Assembly (NCBI GenBank): GCA_030407005.1
Contig: JAUDYN010000001.1
Coordinates: 2,666,001-2,730,000, forward strand
Direction of reading: 5' to 3'
Length of the DNA stretch: 64,000 bases
Source of the DNA: Desarmillaria ectypa
Taxonomy: Eukaryota > Basidiomycota > Agaricomycetes > Agaricales > Physalacriaceae
The translations under genes and the position numbers were made by a program. Positions 33,552-46,800 of this stretch are shown here, piece after piece (the stretch's first letter is position 1; each line of letters opens with the position of its first letter). The notes under the pieces were generated by a model, which saw only the letters and a list, made by a program, of their open reading frames with translations, searched no databases and was not told the DNA's origin.

Positions 33552-36103
33552 TCAAAGTACCTTTCTTTCCTTTCCACTACGTGCTGCAAGTGGCTTTGAA
33601 CTCCTTTCACCTCTTCCAAATCCTTGTCCTTGCGAGGAAGGCATCCCGGGGGTGCTTGTATTCCTCCTGCCACCTCGTCCTCTCCCCCTGCCACCCTTGT
33701 TGACCGGGATTCCTTCCCTAGCGCGGAAGTCTTGGCTTGATGTGGTCGCACTTCGGTGTCGTCCTTTTCCCGGTGTAACAGGGCCCAAAGTAGGCGCTTC
33801 AGGAACTACAAAGAATCCTTCCTGAAGACCTTGATCTGACGAAAAGGACACATCAGAATGTGGTGGCGTTAGTGGCGAAAGCACCTGAACGGGGGATCCC
33901 TCGGAGTATAACTTCGGAGTTAATGGTGTTAGATCGCTGTTCGATGAAGACGTGGAAATAGATGAAGCTCGTATTTTCTTTGGCGTTCTTCTATTTCGTC
34001 CAGATCTACCATCCGTGTCGTCACAAGCGCCAGCATCCGTATTGTTAACATGACACTCGCTCGCCAAAAGCTCGGCTTTCTCTCCGGTCCATTCCTGACC
34101 ACGTCTGACGGTTTCTATCCAATGCATGTCACTCGTCTCGAGTTCCTGCTGTCGAGTCATCATGGCCCATACAGAATCTGAAATCTTTGGAGGTTGATAT
34201 TCGACAGAGACGTTCATGCTGATCTTTGAGCACTTCGCTGCCCGTTTCACGACCCACGAACCTCGTCCAAACTTTCCGTACCACTCTTGATAGAAAGTAG
34301 ACGTTAATGACCCGGGCACGGGAAATGAATTCTGGAGTACCTAGCGTTTCGAGTTTTATACATTTTCGAACAAAACGCTTGATGTCACGTAGCAGCGGCA
34401 TCGAAGGATCGATTGAATCGGCTTTCGCCAGACATGTTTGATTCTGCATTTGATCAAAGTCCAATAGTTGGGGCAAGACAGCCTTCGATTTGAGAACAGG
34501 AGAATCCGTAGGGGTAGGAAGAGAAGGCGGACCGTGAGGTGGCAGAGGCACGGGTGGCTTACCAGGCGCATGTACATGATTCACAGAAACACGTAGTTGT
34601 TTCAAGTTTGAGAGATTAGCAAAGGTCGAGGTCAGGGCAAGAAGTTTCGAAAAAGGTGCGTCCAAACAGAATTGTACAGACTGTTTACCAAAATTTTGGA
34701 TGTCAGAAGTTCATCAAGGTATGTAACGCGCATACCTCCAGCTTGGGGCAATCGTCGAGAATCATTTTGATGTCGGTGATAGAACACATCCAGAAATCGC
34801 ATCGTAAGACTGTAAATGATTTAGCCTCTCGAAGCATCCTTTGCATAGCGGCCGGTAAAGGTTGCAACGAGACGGCCTCGTCGACGGTAGGGTCATACAT
34901 TGGAACATCGTTATGCATACGTGGAAGCGCTTCCGTTCGTGTTACAGACATTTCGCTGAGCCTGGCGGTTGGCAGATATTCCAGGGATGTAAGATGATCC
35001 ATGGCCCACGAATGAGAAGGTCCGGTTTCAGAGATTGTTATGCGAAGTCGATGCAACATCGGAAAGCCGCTCGGTTTTGACCACAGAGCACGGCTTAAGC
35101 GACCTGTCACAGCGTGAAACTTTGGAGGAGTACGACTCATCAGGCTTGTCACCTTGTATTTGGTCAAGTAGAAGATCCTCCAACGCATCGCATCCTTCCA
35201 GTATGGCGATGAGACCTTTGTCAGTCAACTTTGTACCACTTGTACTGAGCCGTAGTCTACGAAGCTTCCTACTGCTTGCCGCTATTGCTTCACATAGGGG
35301 GTCATCGAGCCATACGAGTTCAACACTGAGATCTTCCAGTGTGGAATGCTCGCTGAGATCTTGAAGAAGAGAAGTGAATGTACGTGTCCCCGTCTGAGAT
35401 AGCCATGACAGGTGGAGAGTCGTGATAGGAAGGTCAGCCAGAAGAGGAAGGGAAGGTGCATCCCATTTGACCAGATTCTTGCGCTGCGATATGGGTAGTG
35501 TTGGGGGATCGTAAGAGAAAGAACGTAACCGAGGATTGCAGACCGCAAGGATCTAAGTACCAAATTCGACAGGAGTCGACAAGCTCTACTCAATAAAAGC
35601 GACGTACCTCGCACAAGCCATCTGGGGGTCGAAGGTAACCCTCCCAACATAATACTTCGAGATTGTTATACGACTTCAACAGAGTTTCTAGGTAAGTGGT
35701 TCTCAAAGGAGTGCATGTCGATGTGAAGCCTTCATCGTCGGGTAGCGTGACGGTATTGAACGCCTTCATGAGTGTATCTGAATCTCGGACAATGAGCTTC
35801 TTCACATGCTTCGCGTAGCGACCCGGGTTCGCGACGACGGCTACAGAGCTGGCATTCGTTGATGATAGCAGAGCCCGCTCATCGTCATGAACAATTAAAG
35901 TATGAAACAATACGCGAGCAGTCGACTCATGGATACGCTTTCCTAACGAAGAGAGAAACGCGAGGCGCACAGATGGTACGAGTTCAAGTATTCGAGGGAT
36001 GATGGCTGGGACAAAGGCTGGTGAGTATTGTGAAGACGCGCGACAACGATATGCGCGCACTATCGAGGCAATCCTTTGAGAGAATATCGAATGACGGAGG
36101 CAT
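33552..36103 (-). CDS. F-box-like leucine-rich-repeat protein with RGG-like tail
   Basis: The start at 36103 (MPPSFDILSKDCLD), joined over a short intron to TFVPAIIPRILELVPSVRLA, resembles the F-box-like opening of basidiomycete LRR proteins. A run of irregular leucine-rich repeats follows (TTYLETLLKSYNNLEVLCWE, LEDLSVELVWLDDPL, LTDKGLIAILEGCDALEDLL, KMILDDCPKLE), consistent with a substrate-recruiting subunit of an SCF ligase. After an intron that joins KLETLEWYGKFGRGSW, the tail is Ser/Pro-rich and then Gly/Arg-rich (NKGGRGRGRGGRR ... GFGRGERSSKP), a possible RNA-binding or methylated region. Introns are also needed near 35100-35150 and 34660-34700. The substrate is unknown. The alternative is a plain LRR protein without an F-box role. 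Confidence 0.65.
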
Positions 36104-36861
36104 CCTGGCCTACTCAAGATGAGCTCGTGGTCCGGGAGGAACAGGGAAGCCTCACCTGGGGATCGAAGCTGTTTCACCGCAAATATTCTATATCCAGGTC
36201 CCTCAAAGGCCACGAGAGACGCCGGTAGAGTTGCTGCTGGCTTCAATATCCGGTGTCCAGCAGAGAAAGCAAATACTGATGGGGGTAAGAGAGAAAGATG
36301 CGACCTCGATGTGCGAAGCGAAGACTAGGCAGGTACTAGTTCGCTGATGTCATCACTGTCCGCTCTCAGCTAAAAAGGGCATTCAGCCACAATAAAGTTC
36401 TGCAATAAAGGTTCTGTCTCCTGACTTGAAGCATTCGCTGTTGGCCGACCAAATCCTTGGCATGTACGTTAGCCCATTTGTCGTATCGCCCTCTGCTCTG
36501 TATTCTGTCACTGCATCTAATGGCAGGTTTTCTCTTACTGCTAGTAACCTGTATTTCACCGTCCATTGAATCTCAAAAATGTAGAAAAGACACAGTAAGA
36601 GCAAACGAAAACCTGTTAATACTATGGATGCAAGAGTGAGCGACAAGACAAAATCGATGAGCTAGCCAAACTAATAGTTGAATAAGTCACTATATGACGA
36701 CCGAGCAATTAGAGTGGGTGATCTAAGTTGAGGTATTCCATGCAAGCTGCAACATAAACATGGGATGACATGATATGCGGTAGATGGATGATGATGGTAT
36801 AGCAGACAAAGCGATATATGCAAACACCAACCGAAGAAAAGAAAAAGTCCATTCGTTTCGT
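36104..36861. other. intergenic
   Basis: Spacer between the LRR gene start and the chitin synthase stop, containing the LRR promoter and the chitin synthase 3' end. A minus-strand open frame at 36383-36646 has a hydrophobic start but no ATG. No gene is called. Confidence 0.5.
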
Positions 36862-39800
36862 TCAAAATCTCGTGGCAGGGTCTAGAGGACCAAGTGGGCC
36901 ATATCGGTCGCCTGGACCGCGCTGCCCACCAGGCCGACCACCAGCAGGTGTCCAACTCTCGTTTGAAGACATACTTGGTGATGTTGGTGAGTGTACGTTC
37001 GGTGGCATTCCGGGCGAGGTAGATCGTGATAAGGGTGAGTAACTGTCGTCACCAACATTCACCAGTTGGGTAGTGGAAGTGTCCGTGAGCTGGTACCGCG
37101 GCACAGGGCTATGATGTGCGGGACGAGGTCGGTCATCAAAGCCCATTTCTAGCATGGCCTCCAGTTCTGCACCGCCAAGTGTTTTCGCTGATTGAAGAGT
37201 CTCCTCTTCAGGTACCAGTAGTGCAACTGGAGGTAATGGATATTGCGCATTATGCTCATTGTAGCCACCGATTTGCGTCCCCCATTGGTCGTCTTCTGAT
37301 GAAGATGCCAGAGATATTGTATCAGAACCGTCATACTGGCTTCTAGCATCCGACCGTGCGCTGAGCAGATCTCCATCTCCTGCATAGTATCCTCCAGGAT
37401 GTGCACGTTCAAGATCTCTCCGCCTCCGCTCATCGCGACGAAGCTTCCGCAGCCTAGACCTTTCCCAGTCTTCCCACCGGCGCATGGGAATAGCTTCACC
37501 GTTGAAGCGCCCACCAGGGCCTCCATGACCGGCATCTTTTGCTTCACCTTCAACCTTCCTGAAAAAAGTGTAAATTTTAAGTGAGTCGTTAGAGCTTGAG
37601 ACTTGAGAAGTACACGAACCTTGTTTCTCCCCAAGAGAAGTCGTCAAAGTGCCAAAAAGAATATAGAGGGAGAACAAAATTCCATATAGGGAGAGCAAGA
37701 AGATATATGCACATCCAAGCGACGTACACAATCTTCCGCGTCGTAATCAGAATGAGGATAGCAGGCAAACCTAGAACGGCAACGAGGAGAATGAGAGGAA
37801 TTGCTTCTTCGAACGAATGTGGTGGATCCAGCGCCATTCCAACGATCAACATATATGTCAATGCAATGGCGATAGGAAGAACCACAGTTCCAACTAAATC
37901 CATGAATACAACGAACTGCATGCTAAAGCAGAATGTCCCACAGAGATTACGCACAAGAACCAGCTCCATGAGGTTGTGAATCGTAGAGTTGATCCATCGT
38001 CGCCGCTGGGACAGAAGAACCGAGAACGTGTCGGGAACAACAGTTCTACACCGCGCCTGCGGTAAGAACATCATTTTGCGGTTCGGAAATGTCCGTAGAA
38101 GAATGGTAGTGAGGAAACGATCTTCGCCCAACAACAAAAGGTTCTTCTGGTGAAGAGTTGTCACCTCGCTCTGACTATACTCCTTCACAATCTCTGGCTT
38201 TATGATCAAGGGAACCCAGTCATCGCCTGTACTTCTCCGTGCTTTAAGGCGGAACATGGAGAAACATCCGGGAAGGCAGGAAACACCTCCGAAAACGGAC
38301 TCGAAGGCCTTGGCAAGATGGTGGGAAATGAAGTATTCGAAGACCTGAATACTTGTCACCCAAGACCCCCGCTTGTTCGCTATGCGGGTCTCCCCACAAA
38401 CGCCCATAATCATTGGATCATGATGCATGCAATTGACAAGATGACCCAAGGACTCGGGGAATACCTTGGTATCCGCATCCACCTAGGAAGAGGTATGTGA
38501 GGTGGTAGTAACTCGACGAAGAAAAGCTAGCTCACCATCAAACAAACTTCAAAAAAATCGGGGGTCACACCCATGAGAACATGGATCTTTCGGAAAAGAT
38601 CGAAGTCCAAGGGTGTCATTCGATCGTTGTATGTGACGCGAGAAAAGAAGTTCATAAGGATAAGTTGGCTGTCGCGTTTCCCTCTGTTGCCGGGCTTCTT
38701 TCCAGTAACTGCCTCGTTTTCCGTGCCACATTTGACAACAATGACGGTGGGTGTTCGACGGCCGGCGGTTGCTAAATCAATTGGTCAATTACTTCAAGAG
38801 GAACAATGTGGGCGAACGTACTATAGTGACCCGCATACACCATAGCCCTGTTTTGAACCTTTTCCCCAGACCCAACAGCAGAATACAACATAGGCATCGG
38901 GTTTCCGAAACGCGGATCTGCGTCAAGGAGTCCCACGCAAATGTCTGGCGTGCTCATCTTCTCCCCAGCACCAGTGATCATCCCATCCGCCACGACGAAC
39001 AGCAGTTTACGCTGATCACTGTACGTCGTTCGTGATATAGAGTCCAGAGTGGTCTTGAGTGACTCCTCTCCTTCGGAATAACACGTTACTAGGCATACGG
39101 CGAACAATTCTCGACCAATGGATGCCAAACTCATGATAGGCGCGACGGTACCGTCTGAGGAAGAGTTGGTGAGAGTAGTTGATGATGCCGATGCGAATGA
39201 ACGGGCAGATTTGTTCATGTTGGATTTGTTCAGCTTCCTCGCACTCCCGGCAGGTCCCGCCCAAGGTGCTGTGCCATTTTTATTGTCAATGGACACATTA
39301 GCACCCTCTGGCATAACTGCGGGGCTGATAGCAGATCTTTCCAACTCCCTACTATTTGGTGGGCCTGCAAGACGCTCCGACAGGAACCAATTAAAAATAC
39401 AGGCCATGACGAAGCGCACGAACACGAGTCCAAGTACGACGATAAGACCCGCATATAGAATCAAGGAAGAGACAAAACATCCTGGAGTAACTTTGTCAAT
39501 GTTGCCCGCGTAATATCTCTGCTTCAAACATTTGACGGATGACTGCAGGTCAGAGCGGCTGGAAAAAAGACGAGTGCCATCCTTTCCCGAACTCGTGTCC
39601 TGATTATATAAGAGGGTCCGAAGGGCGGCATCGACGTTGTCGGAAGGTATGGAATTGGGATGGAGGTTTAGATAGGTGGTCATATTCAGAACAGCACCAT
39701 CAATGACGAAGTAGCTAGATGAAGTGGCGACCTGTTCCCACGAATAGCCAACGATGTATCCCGTATCTTCCATACCAAGATTGGAGAAGGTGGAAGATGA

Positions 39801-40463
39801 GTTGAGATTTCCGAGCGAGCACGGATTTGTGGTGGAGCAAGGGGCATCGAGTGCTACTCGAAAGCTGAGGCCTGTACATGCTGAGAAGTCGGAGGCGCTC
39901 CTCGTGAACAGCTGAGTAATATCCTGGCCACCAGATTGGCCGAGTGATGAGAACGAAACATTGGAAGTAGATTTCGCGGATGTGACGTTGTACAGGTGAC
40001 CCTGAACACCTACTGTGCCCGGCTGCGTACCCAGTCGAACGAATTCGTCATTTGTGCTGCCCGAAGTTGGACAAAGGACCTTCTGGAAACCAACAGTAAT
40101 GAAACCCACGCAGCAACAAAGGATTGAGATCAAAAAACACAGCGTCATCTTTTCTCGCCATGCTTGCTGAGTAGCTTTGTCCTTCAACCCTCCAACCGAG
40201 CTGAGAAGGAAACCAGGCGCCCAGAATGTGACTACGCGACTAAACAACTTCCATGCATTCGAACCGTTATAGTCGTTGGTTGGGTGTGATGGAGATGAGG
40301 GTGAAGCAGATTGAGGATTGATGAGGGGTACGGGAGCAACACTACGTTCTGGGCGTGTAAGAGTCTTTGCACGGCGAATGGTAGTGCCAGTGGTCGGAGG
40401 CTGCCGTGTAGTTGGAATGGGGACATCTGTAAAATTGTAGTTGGATTGAAAACGAAGGGCCAT
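36862..40463 (-). CDS. chitin synthase, class IV
   Basis: Family 2 glycosyltransferase that polymerises UDP-GlcNAc into chitin at the plasma membrane. The start at 40463 is followed by two N-terminal membrane segments ([40 protein letters not shown]) flanking a luminal domain with many Cys and NxS/T sites. The catalytic domain then shows [13 protein letters not shown], the metal-binding [19 protein letters not shown] and the processive motif [12 protein letters not shown], followed by at least four helices. The long N-terminal module without a myosin motor fits class IV (Chs3-like). The tail is basic then Pro/Ser-rich, ending PATRF. A 50-base intron starting GTACGT (about 38774-38823) must be removed to join [19 protein letters not shown]. 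Other introns lie near 38490-38550 and 37580-37620. The gene is intact. Confidence 0.93.
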
Positions 40464-41606
40464 GATGAAAAGAGAGGAAGATGCAAGGCATGCGACAGCA
40501 GCCTGGTATCAGTGAAAAGAGGGAATACGTGCTCAGGCCTGCCGTGAACGGTAGATGGAACCGTAAAGAGAGAGAAGGACCGTCGTTGTTGGTGGTGTGG
40601 GAGGTAGTGGTAACCGAGCTGGCCACTACATCAGCCGGATAATTGCCATTAGAAGTACTGGAGCTCCCACGTGGCCGGATATTTATAATTCTTTAAAATA
40701 ATATTAATCCTTTCAGAGCTTCTCAAGTATACCCTACTGTATACCAAAGCGCGTAAAGCAACACAGACTTTCTTTACCTTACATTCTAATCGCTAGTCCG
40801 TCTTAAAATGCAACTGCTCAGGACAACTTGCTAACAAAGTCGTTGCTACCAACAATGATTCGGAGTGCCTGGTAGTGGAGTAACAGCAGTAACCTTTTCC
40901 ATAAATTCACGCAGAGCTTTCCTAGACTCTTATGCTTTCTACGTATGTATAGGAGCTTGTGGTGGCGGTCAATTTAAGCTTTTCCAAGCTTTGACCATGC
41001 ACACATAGATGAAAAAATCTTTAGCCTAGCCGCAGTTCGTCGGATTCTAGGCAGCACATGCGGTGATCAGCCCATCATGATCCTGTCACTTTGAATGGTC
41101 AAAACCATTCAAATGAACGTGCGACTTCATCGGATTCGGCGACTACGTTAACTGTGTCTAAAATATTCCATGTCGTGCTTTCCATCCTCATGACTGGCAT
41201 TGTTCAAACCCACAGGCCCAAAGTCGTTCAATTGAAGGATGGTTGCAAACACAAGTCTAAGATGAGTCAAAGGAGTGTCCGTGAAGGGAGGAACTGAGAA
41301 CACTCGAAGCAGTAGAATAGACGGGGGACAATAGGCGGATCATTATGTACGGGGATGAATAGATGGTACTATAGTTCCTTTCAATGCTACGTCGTTGATC
41401 GGTCTAAAAGTAATAAGTTGAGGGGTATAGAAGATTCGTGGCAAATGAGAAAGAAAGTCGATATGAATAGATAAAGACCAAAAGAGGTGGAAAGGGCTGG
41501 CATGATATTCCTTGTCGATGTGTCGTCTTGCTCGTCTATCATCCTCGGCAACAAACGGTCGAGTTATTGTCATATCAGTTAATGTTATATTGAACGTTCA
41601 CCGGTG
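40464..41606. other. intergenic, about 1.1 kb
   Basis: Holds the chitin synthase 5' leader and promoter at one end and the 3' flank of the nucleotide-sugar transporter at the other. Short open frames occur on both strands but none shows a family motif or convincing splice pattern. I see no RNA gene or repeat. Confidence 0.5.
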
Positions 41607-43266
41607 TTATGACAGTCCACCCTCGGGTAGCAGGGAATTGGATGAAGTTCTGGCGATAGGCGTCGGTGGTCGCGACCTATCACGGGATGGGGGTCGAGAG
41701 GGGTACGGGGAACCGTAAGGTGCTTGATTGTACCTCGTTGTATCTAGAGTATCTGAAAATCCATCCGTCCGTCCAATGGCTGCGGCATCGGCCCCACTAC
41801 TTAGGCCAAATGCGCTAGCAATAAGGCGCGGACTGCCAAATGGTGAGGTCTTCTTCTTGAGAGGAAACTGGCCCAATATTGGTTCGTCCGAAGCTACAGG
41901 TGTCCCAGGAAATGGAACTGTTTTCCCTGATTGGCTCGTTAGGACGATAGACAAAGGCTCGCGATCGGCGGGTTGGTTGTACATCCATGTTGCGCAAAGA
42001 ACCGTCGAAGCGCCGATAATAAAAGATGGCGTGATGCGAAATTCAAATAACGCAACAGAGGCCAGGAACGATAAGACGATTGAAAGACTTGTTGCAAAGC
42101 CCTTCAGAATATTGTCCGAGTACTTGATAACAAGAGCCGTGATTAGGCCTCCAAATACTTGAATCGCGACCGTAGCCCACGCCCAACCTCCAAAGTTACG
42201 TAGTAAATCGGACACAAATCCCTGGGAGTTTGGGGGAGGAGTCTTGTACAGGATGGGTAGAAGAGCCGGAATGAGGGAGAAGAGCGACAATTGGACATTG
42301 CGCACCCAAAGATCCGCTTTGGAGTTTTTGAGGACCATCTCGAAGTACACGCCGGCGAGCCCTGACGTGAAACATGCTGCCGTTACAGCGCCAAAGCCCT
42401 TAAGTGGACTCATAACATGTATGTGGAGAGGAGCCGAATCATGTGCACTTCCTACGGGAGTGTTTTTCGGTGCGACGTGACCAACGGAGGCAGTTTGTAT
42501 CTGCACAATGCCCACCCCGATTGCCAGGAAAAAGAGGGAGAGCCATTTTGTCGTGCTCAGCTTCTTTCGCAGAAGAGCAACTGAAAAAGCCGCCGTCGTG
42601 AGGATTTTCATCTGGTACGTCACTTGGAAGGATGCCACGGGGAGATTACTTATGGCAACAAATTGGAGAGAATTCTGGATCACATATAGAATGGCAGGGA
42701 TGGACAGTTTCCAGCAGTCTGGACTAAAGATTTCTCCACATAATGACCAAAATGCGGGAGTCCAAGGGTAGGGCCAGGAGCAAACGAGGTCCCATATTGA
42801 CCTGCGGCGCCAAGGGGCCTCTGAAGGGTCTCTTACTCGTGCAAGAGCTATGACGAACGATATAGAGCCCTTGAGTAGCTCATTGAGGAGAACGGCGGAA
42901 GCGGGTGAATACGAGAGAGCAGGTGGTGTTGATACGCGTGAATAATGCATCACAATGGACAGTGCAGCATTTTGCACGGCAAGGGTCACCAACCTAGAGG
43001 CAATCAAGGGTCTGCAAACTAGTAATGTGAGAGAAAACTCACGATACGTATTTCAAAGGCATCCCGAACACGGTTGGTCCACTCGTCGATTCAGCCTGGG
43101 ATAAGCCGGAAAAAGAGGTGGTGTTGACGGGCAGATATCCTTTGCTTGGATAGGTCATTCCCGCGGATGGTAGCAACGGAGTCAGCCTTGGACCTGAGTG
43201 CTGCACCGAGCCTGGCTGGCCGTATGGCGAAGGGGAACGAAGTGTTGGTAGCAGACGGTGATACAT
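41607..43266 (-). CDS. Golgi nucleotide-sugar transporter, SLC35A type
   Basis: A multi-pass carrier that swaps cytosolic nucleotide sugar for luminal nucleoside monophosphate. The pattern matches the UDP-galactose/UDP-GlcNAc/CMP-sialic acid transporter family (SLC35A, fission yeast Gms1): LVTLAVQNAALSIVMHYSR in helix 1, LNELLKGSISF, ILYVIQNSLQFVAISNLPVA, VTYQMKILTTAAFSVALLRK, GLAGVYFEMVLKNS and KYSDNILKGFATSLSIVLS. The exact sugar is not predictable. The start at 43266 gives a Pro/Ser-rich cytosolic N-terminus of about 75 residues, then an intron (about 42994-43041) splits a Ser codon before helix 1. A tail of about 100 residues follows the last helix and ends PEGGLS. The gene is divergent from the large ATPase gene. 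Confidence 0.9.
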
Positions 43267-43861
43267 GTCGAGTTCTAGGCAGGGTCTGCACTGGGACGAG
43301 GCGAAAGAAGGAACGTCGGGGAAAATAAGGCCAGCAATGCAACCTGTACGAACAGTTGCTACTGTTTTAGGTCGGTATGAAATAGGGAAAAGCTATACCC
43401 GCACCTGGTTAATGCAAGATAACAAAAACAAGCACCTAAGCAAAGAAAAAGGAGAACGGCGCTGTCCAACGACAATTTTTTAACTCTTTTCTCTTCACGA
43501 CAGAGCAGAAGAGGAAAGAGTGTGCCAAAGTCCGGTGAATGGCAGAAGACTGGACGCTGGCCAACTATAATTCTCACGCTGCCGCCAAATTGGTATTGGT
43601 CATGATGATTTTTGGATGCCTGGACTATGCTCACCTGGTTGTCGTTGCGTCACTCGTCGTAGTCCCCACGGTACCGGCTGGCAAGCTCGACGTCGTACGG
43701 TCAGTGGCAGCAGTGTTAAAAAACGGAATTTGGCAGGCCTCGGAGCTGCGTCTCATGATGCCCTCTATATTTAGGCAATCTGGCGCCACAACGTGCACAA
43801 CGTGGCGCTACGGCTTGACGACGTACTTTGCCGATATCTCACCATTTCGTTTCGTACTTCC
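43267..43861. other. divergent promoter region
   Basis: About 600 bases between the transporter and the sacsin-like gene, transcribed in opposite directions. An open frame with an ATG at 43539 overlaps the next gene but does not match its family at the N-terminus, so it is not used. No other feature is seen. Confidence 0.5.
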
Positions 43862-46800
43862 ATGGCCGGTACCCGGGACGCTCTGGCGAGTAGATGAACA
43901 CGCATATATCCAGCTTCTTTACCTGATACTTGATTTGCAGTGGGCCAGTGGTCGCGATGAATCCGTGGAGGTCAATCAACGTGCTCTCATCGACAAGGTT
44001 CTCGCGCGATATTCTGGAGAGTTTACAGTATTCCGTGAACTATTGCAAAATTCCGACGATGCGCAAGCCACAGCGGTGGAAATACACTTTCAGTCGAAGC
44101 ACTTTCTAGACAATCTATCTAGCATTTCCAATCGCTCTTCCTCCGATATCCCTTTGCCGGACTTGTCGACAACTATGGTATATTCTGACCACATCAGTCG
44201 TAAACTCGTTTCTCAGTCGAATCATAGGTGCATCAATGGACTTTCAAGAACAACGGTATTGTCTTCAGAGATGAAGATTGGAGCAGGTTGAAAAAGATCG
44301 GTATGGCATCCGCCGCTACGACCCTACCAAAATATTGATCGGGCTGATAGCTGAAGGGAACCCGGACGAAGAGAAGATTGGTGCTTTTGGCGTAGGTATG
44401 GTCCCACTTTTATTTCGAAGCGTTCATCTAGTCACAGGTGTCTTAGGCTTTTATAGTCTGTTCTCTGTTACGGAAGAACCGTTTGTGACCTCCGGAGGTA
44501 TGTCGGGCTACGGTCGGCTTTCCGATATTCTCTGAATACGTACACAAGGCCAATGGATGGGGTTCTATTGGAAGGACAAGAAAGATCAAGTACGTAGTTC
44601 GTTTTTGTTTCCTTGCTGACTTTCTGATGCCTCCCAAGCTGTTTGCTCGTCGTGGTACTCTTCCCAATGCAGAACAGATAAGTCCATGGACGTCCTTTGA
44701 CATGGTGCTGAGAGAAGATGCCACCATTCCACCAGCTTCTGATTTTGCGCGGTTCCTGGCATCTTCCATCACCTTCATGAACTATCTTTCAGAAGTCAGC
44801 GTATACATGGATGATAAACGCCTTATGCATTTAACAAAGAGTTCCGGCGCCGATGAGCGATTGGTGATACCAAGAGGGCTGCAAACATCGAGTCGGAAGT
44901 TGATCATGCATGTCAAGAGTATCAAATCCACTCGTAAGTTCGTTGGCATATTCCCCCTGTAATGTCGCTCACAACACCTGCAGCACTACATATTAGTGCC
45001 CGAGTAATGCAATGGGTCTATACATCTTCTAGTGATAAACCATCTGCCGCCAAATCTGTTAAGCCGCAAGCTCACAGCGGCTTTTTCTCATCACTCTTTA
45101 CAAATTTCGTTGGGTCTGTACCGCTACCATCTGAAGAGCCCAAGAAAGTTATCGATCCCCATCAGATCCGAGTGACCAGTGTAGCACTGTCCATTTTCTC
45201 TGCCGATGTAGATGTTCGTTTAGACAAGAAATTGTCCGCGGAGCTTCATAGATCCACGAAGAAGAACCCGCCGAGTAAGTTGAAGTATGAGCTCATCTAT
45301 GTAAGTGCTCAGGCATACTCATGAGACAAGCTTGTGTATTGAAACCGTCTGTCATGTTAGACTGGAAAGGCTGAATACGATGCCAGCAAGCAATCTGACG
45401 CAGAGAATGAGAAATCCGTTTTTCAAGGCCTGCGCGCTGATCTCGATGGGTAAGTGGCAAAGTCGGTACTATGGGGAATATCATAACTTAAAAGGCTTTC
45501 ATTTTTAGCACGGGTTCTGCTCGTATATTCATAGTAAGGCGCATCTAGTATCCACGTGCGAGTGCTCATTTGATTTAGGGACACGCGACTGGTCAAACTA
45601 CAGGACTTGGTAGGTTTCTACTTACTGTTTGGGGTGTTATTAACAGTCCATAGGCGGTCACATGGCGGCCCGATTCATACCGACTGTTGAGCGAGAATCA
45701 ATCGACTTGATGTACTATTTTTTTCTACTACAATACTCTTTCGTGCTGACGAACGTTATACAGGGATCGCGCCGTTGCTGGTAGGTCTTGAACCCTTTTC
45801 TGTAAAGCAGAGTCTCACATTCCACAGTATGGAATCAGGAACTGTTGTTTGTCGGCGGTTTTCTTGCGCGAGTGGCGTATGAGCTCGAGCTCTCGACCAT
45901 TAGGAGCCTCTGGGATGGCTCCTCATCCCCATCATCCGACCCTGCCGAGGACATCAAACATCGGTTAACTCAGCGTTCCCTCCATTTGCTGAAGTTTTTC
46001 ACATTCCATCCTTCTACACCGTCCGGGGAAGTTGCTGGTCGTTTGGAGGAGGCATTCTTTTCGTGCGCCAACAGCATACCCTTCTCGATCATAACGACTG
46101 CCGGTGTCCGTAAGATTAGTGATGCTCGGATGCCCGATGCCACCTTTTCCGGATTCTTGACACAACTACCGGTGATACCTACAGACGTTCTAGACGAGGC
46201 TCGACCAATGATAACTTCTTTGCAAAACCGGCAGCTTCTTAAAACTATCACATTCGAGGATGTCCTTAAAGAGCTTCGGTCACGCCCACTCTCAGAGGCA
46301 GAGACTATTGCCTGTCTCAAATGGTGGTCGGGCGTAAAACTCAATGTCACCGATAGGTCCTCAATCCAGAAGCAGCTGCTGGATGCAGCCATTATGACTA
46401 CCGGTTTGGCAGGCTCTGGTGCGGAAAGGATAGTGCCTCTGAATATCATTCAGACGTTTGTTGATCCCAAATACATCCCACCCGATGGTCCCCTACCAGA
46501 TCATGTTCTCCCGTACACTGTCAGCAAGCAGCTTTCATCTTCTACACTCAAGTCGTCTTTTCCTTGGACGGAACTTACTATACATCAATGGATACAACAC
46601 GTCTGTGATCCTAAAACTCGGTCTGCCCCTGAACATGATATTGCAACCTCAGCACTCTGGGCAGAGCACGTATTGACTGTCCTCAGTCGTAGTTGGACTA
46701 TCATTTCGCCCGAGATGAAGGGAGAGATCGTTGTAATGATGAAACCTCTTAAGTGTATCCCCACTTCGAGCGGGATGAGAATTCCGGAAGAGGTCTATTT

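Noticed and set aside
36383..36646. Small hydrophobic minus-strand frame in the spacer before chitin synthase
   Set aside because: The reading frame has no ATG near its start and no family match. A hydrophobic run alone is weak evidence.
43539..44291. Long open frame with ATG at 43539 leading into the sacsin-like ATPase
   Set aside because: Its N-terminal part has no family similarity, while the short exon at 43862 joined over a GC-AG intron gives the expected N-terminus. The open frame simply runs across the promoter and an intron.
45970..46449. 159-codon minus-strand open frame inside the sacsin-like gene
   Set aside because: It is opposite a long real exon and has no recognisable domain.
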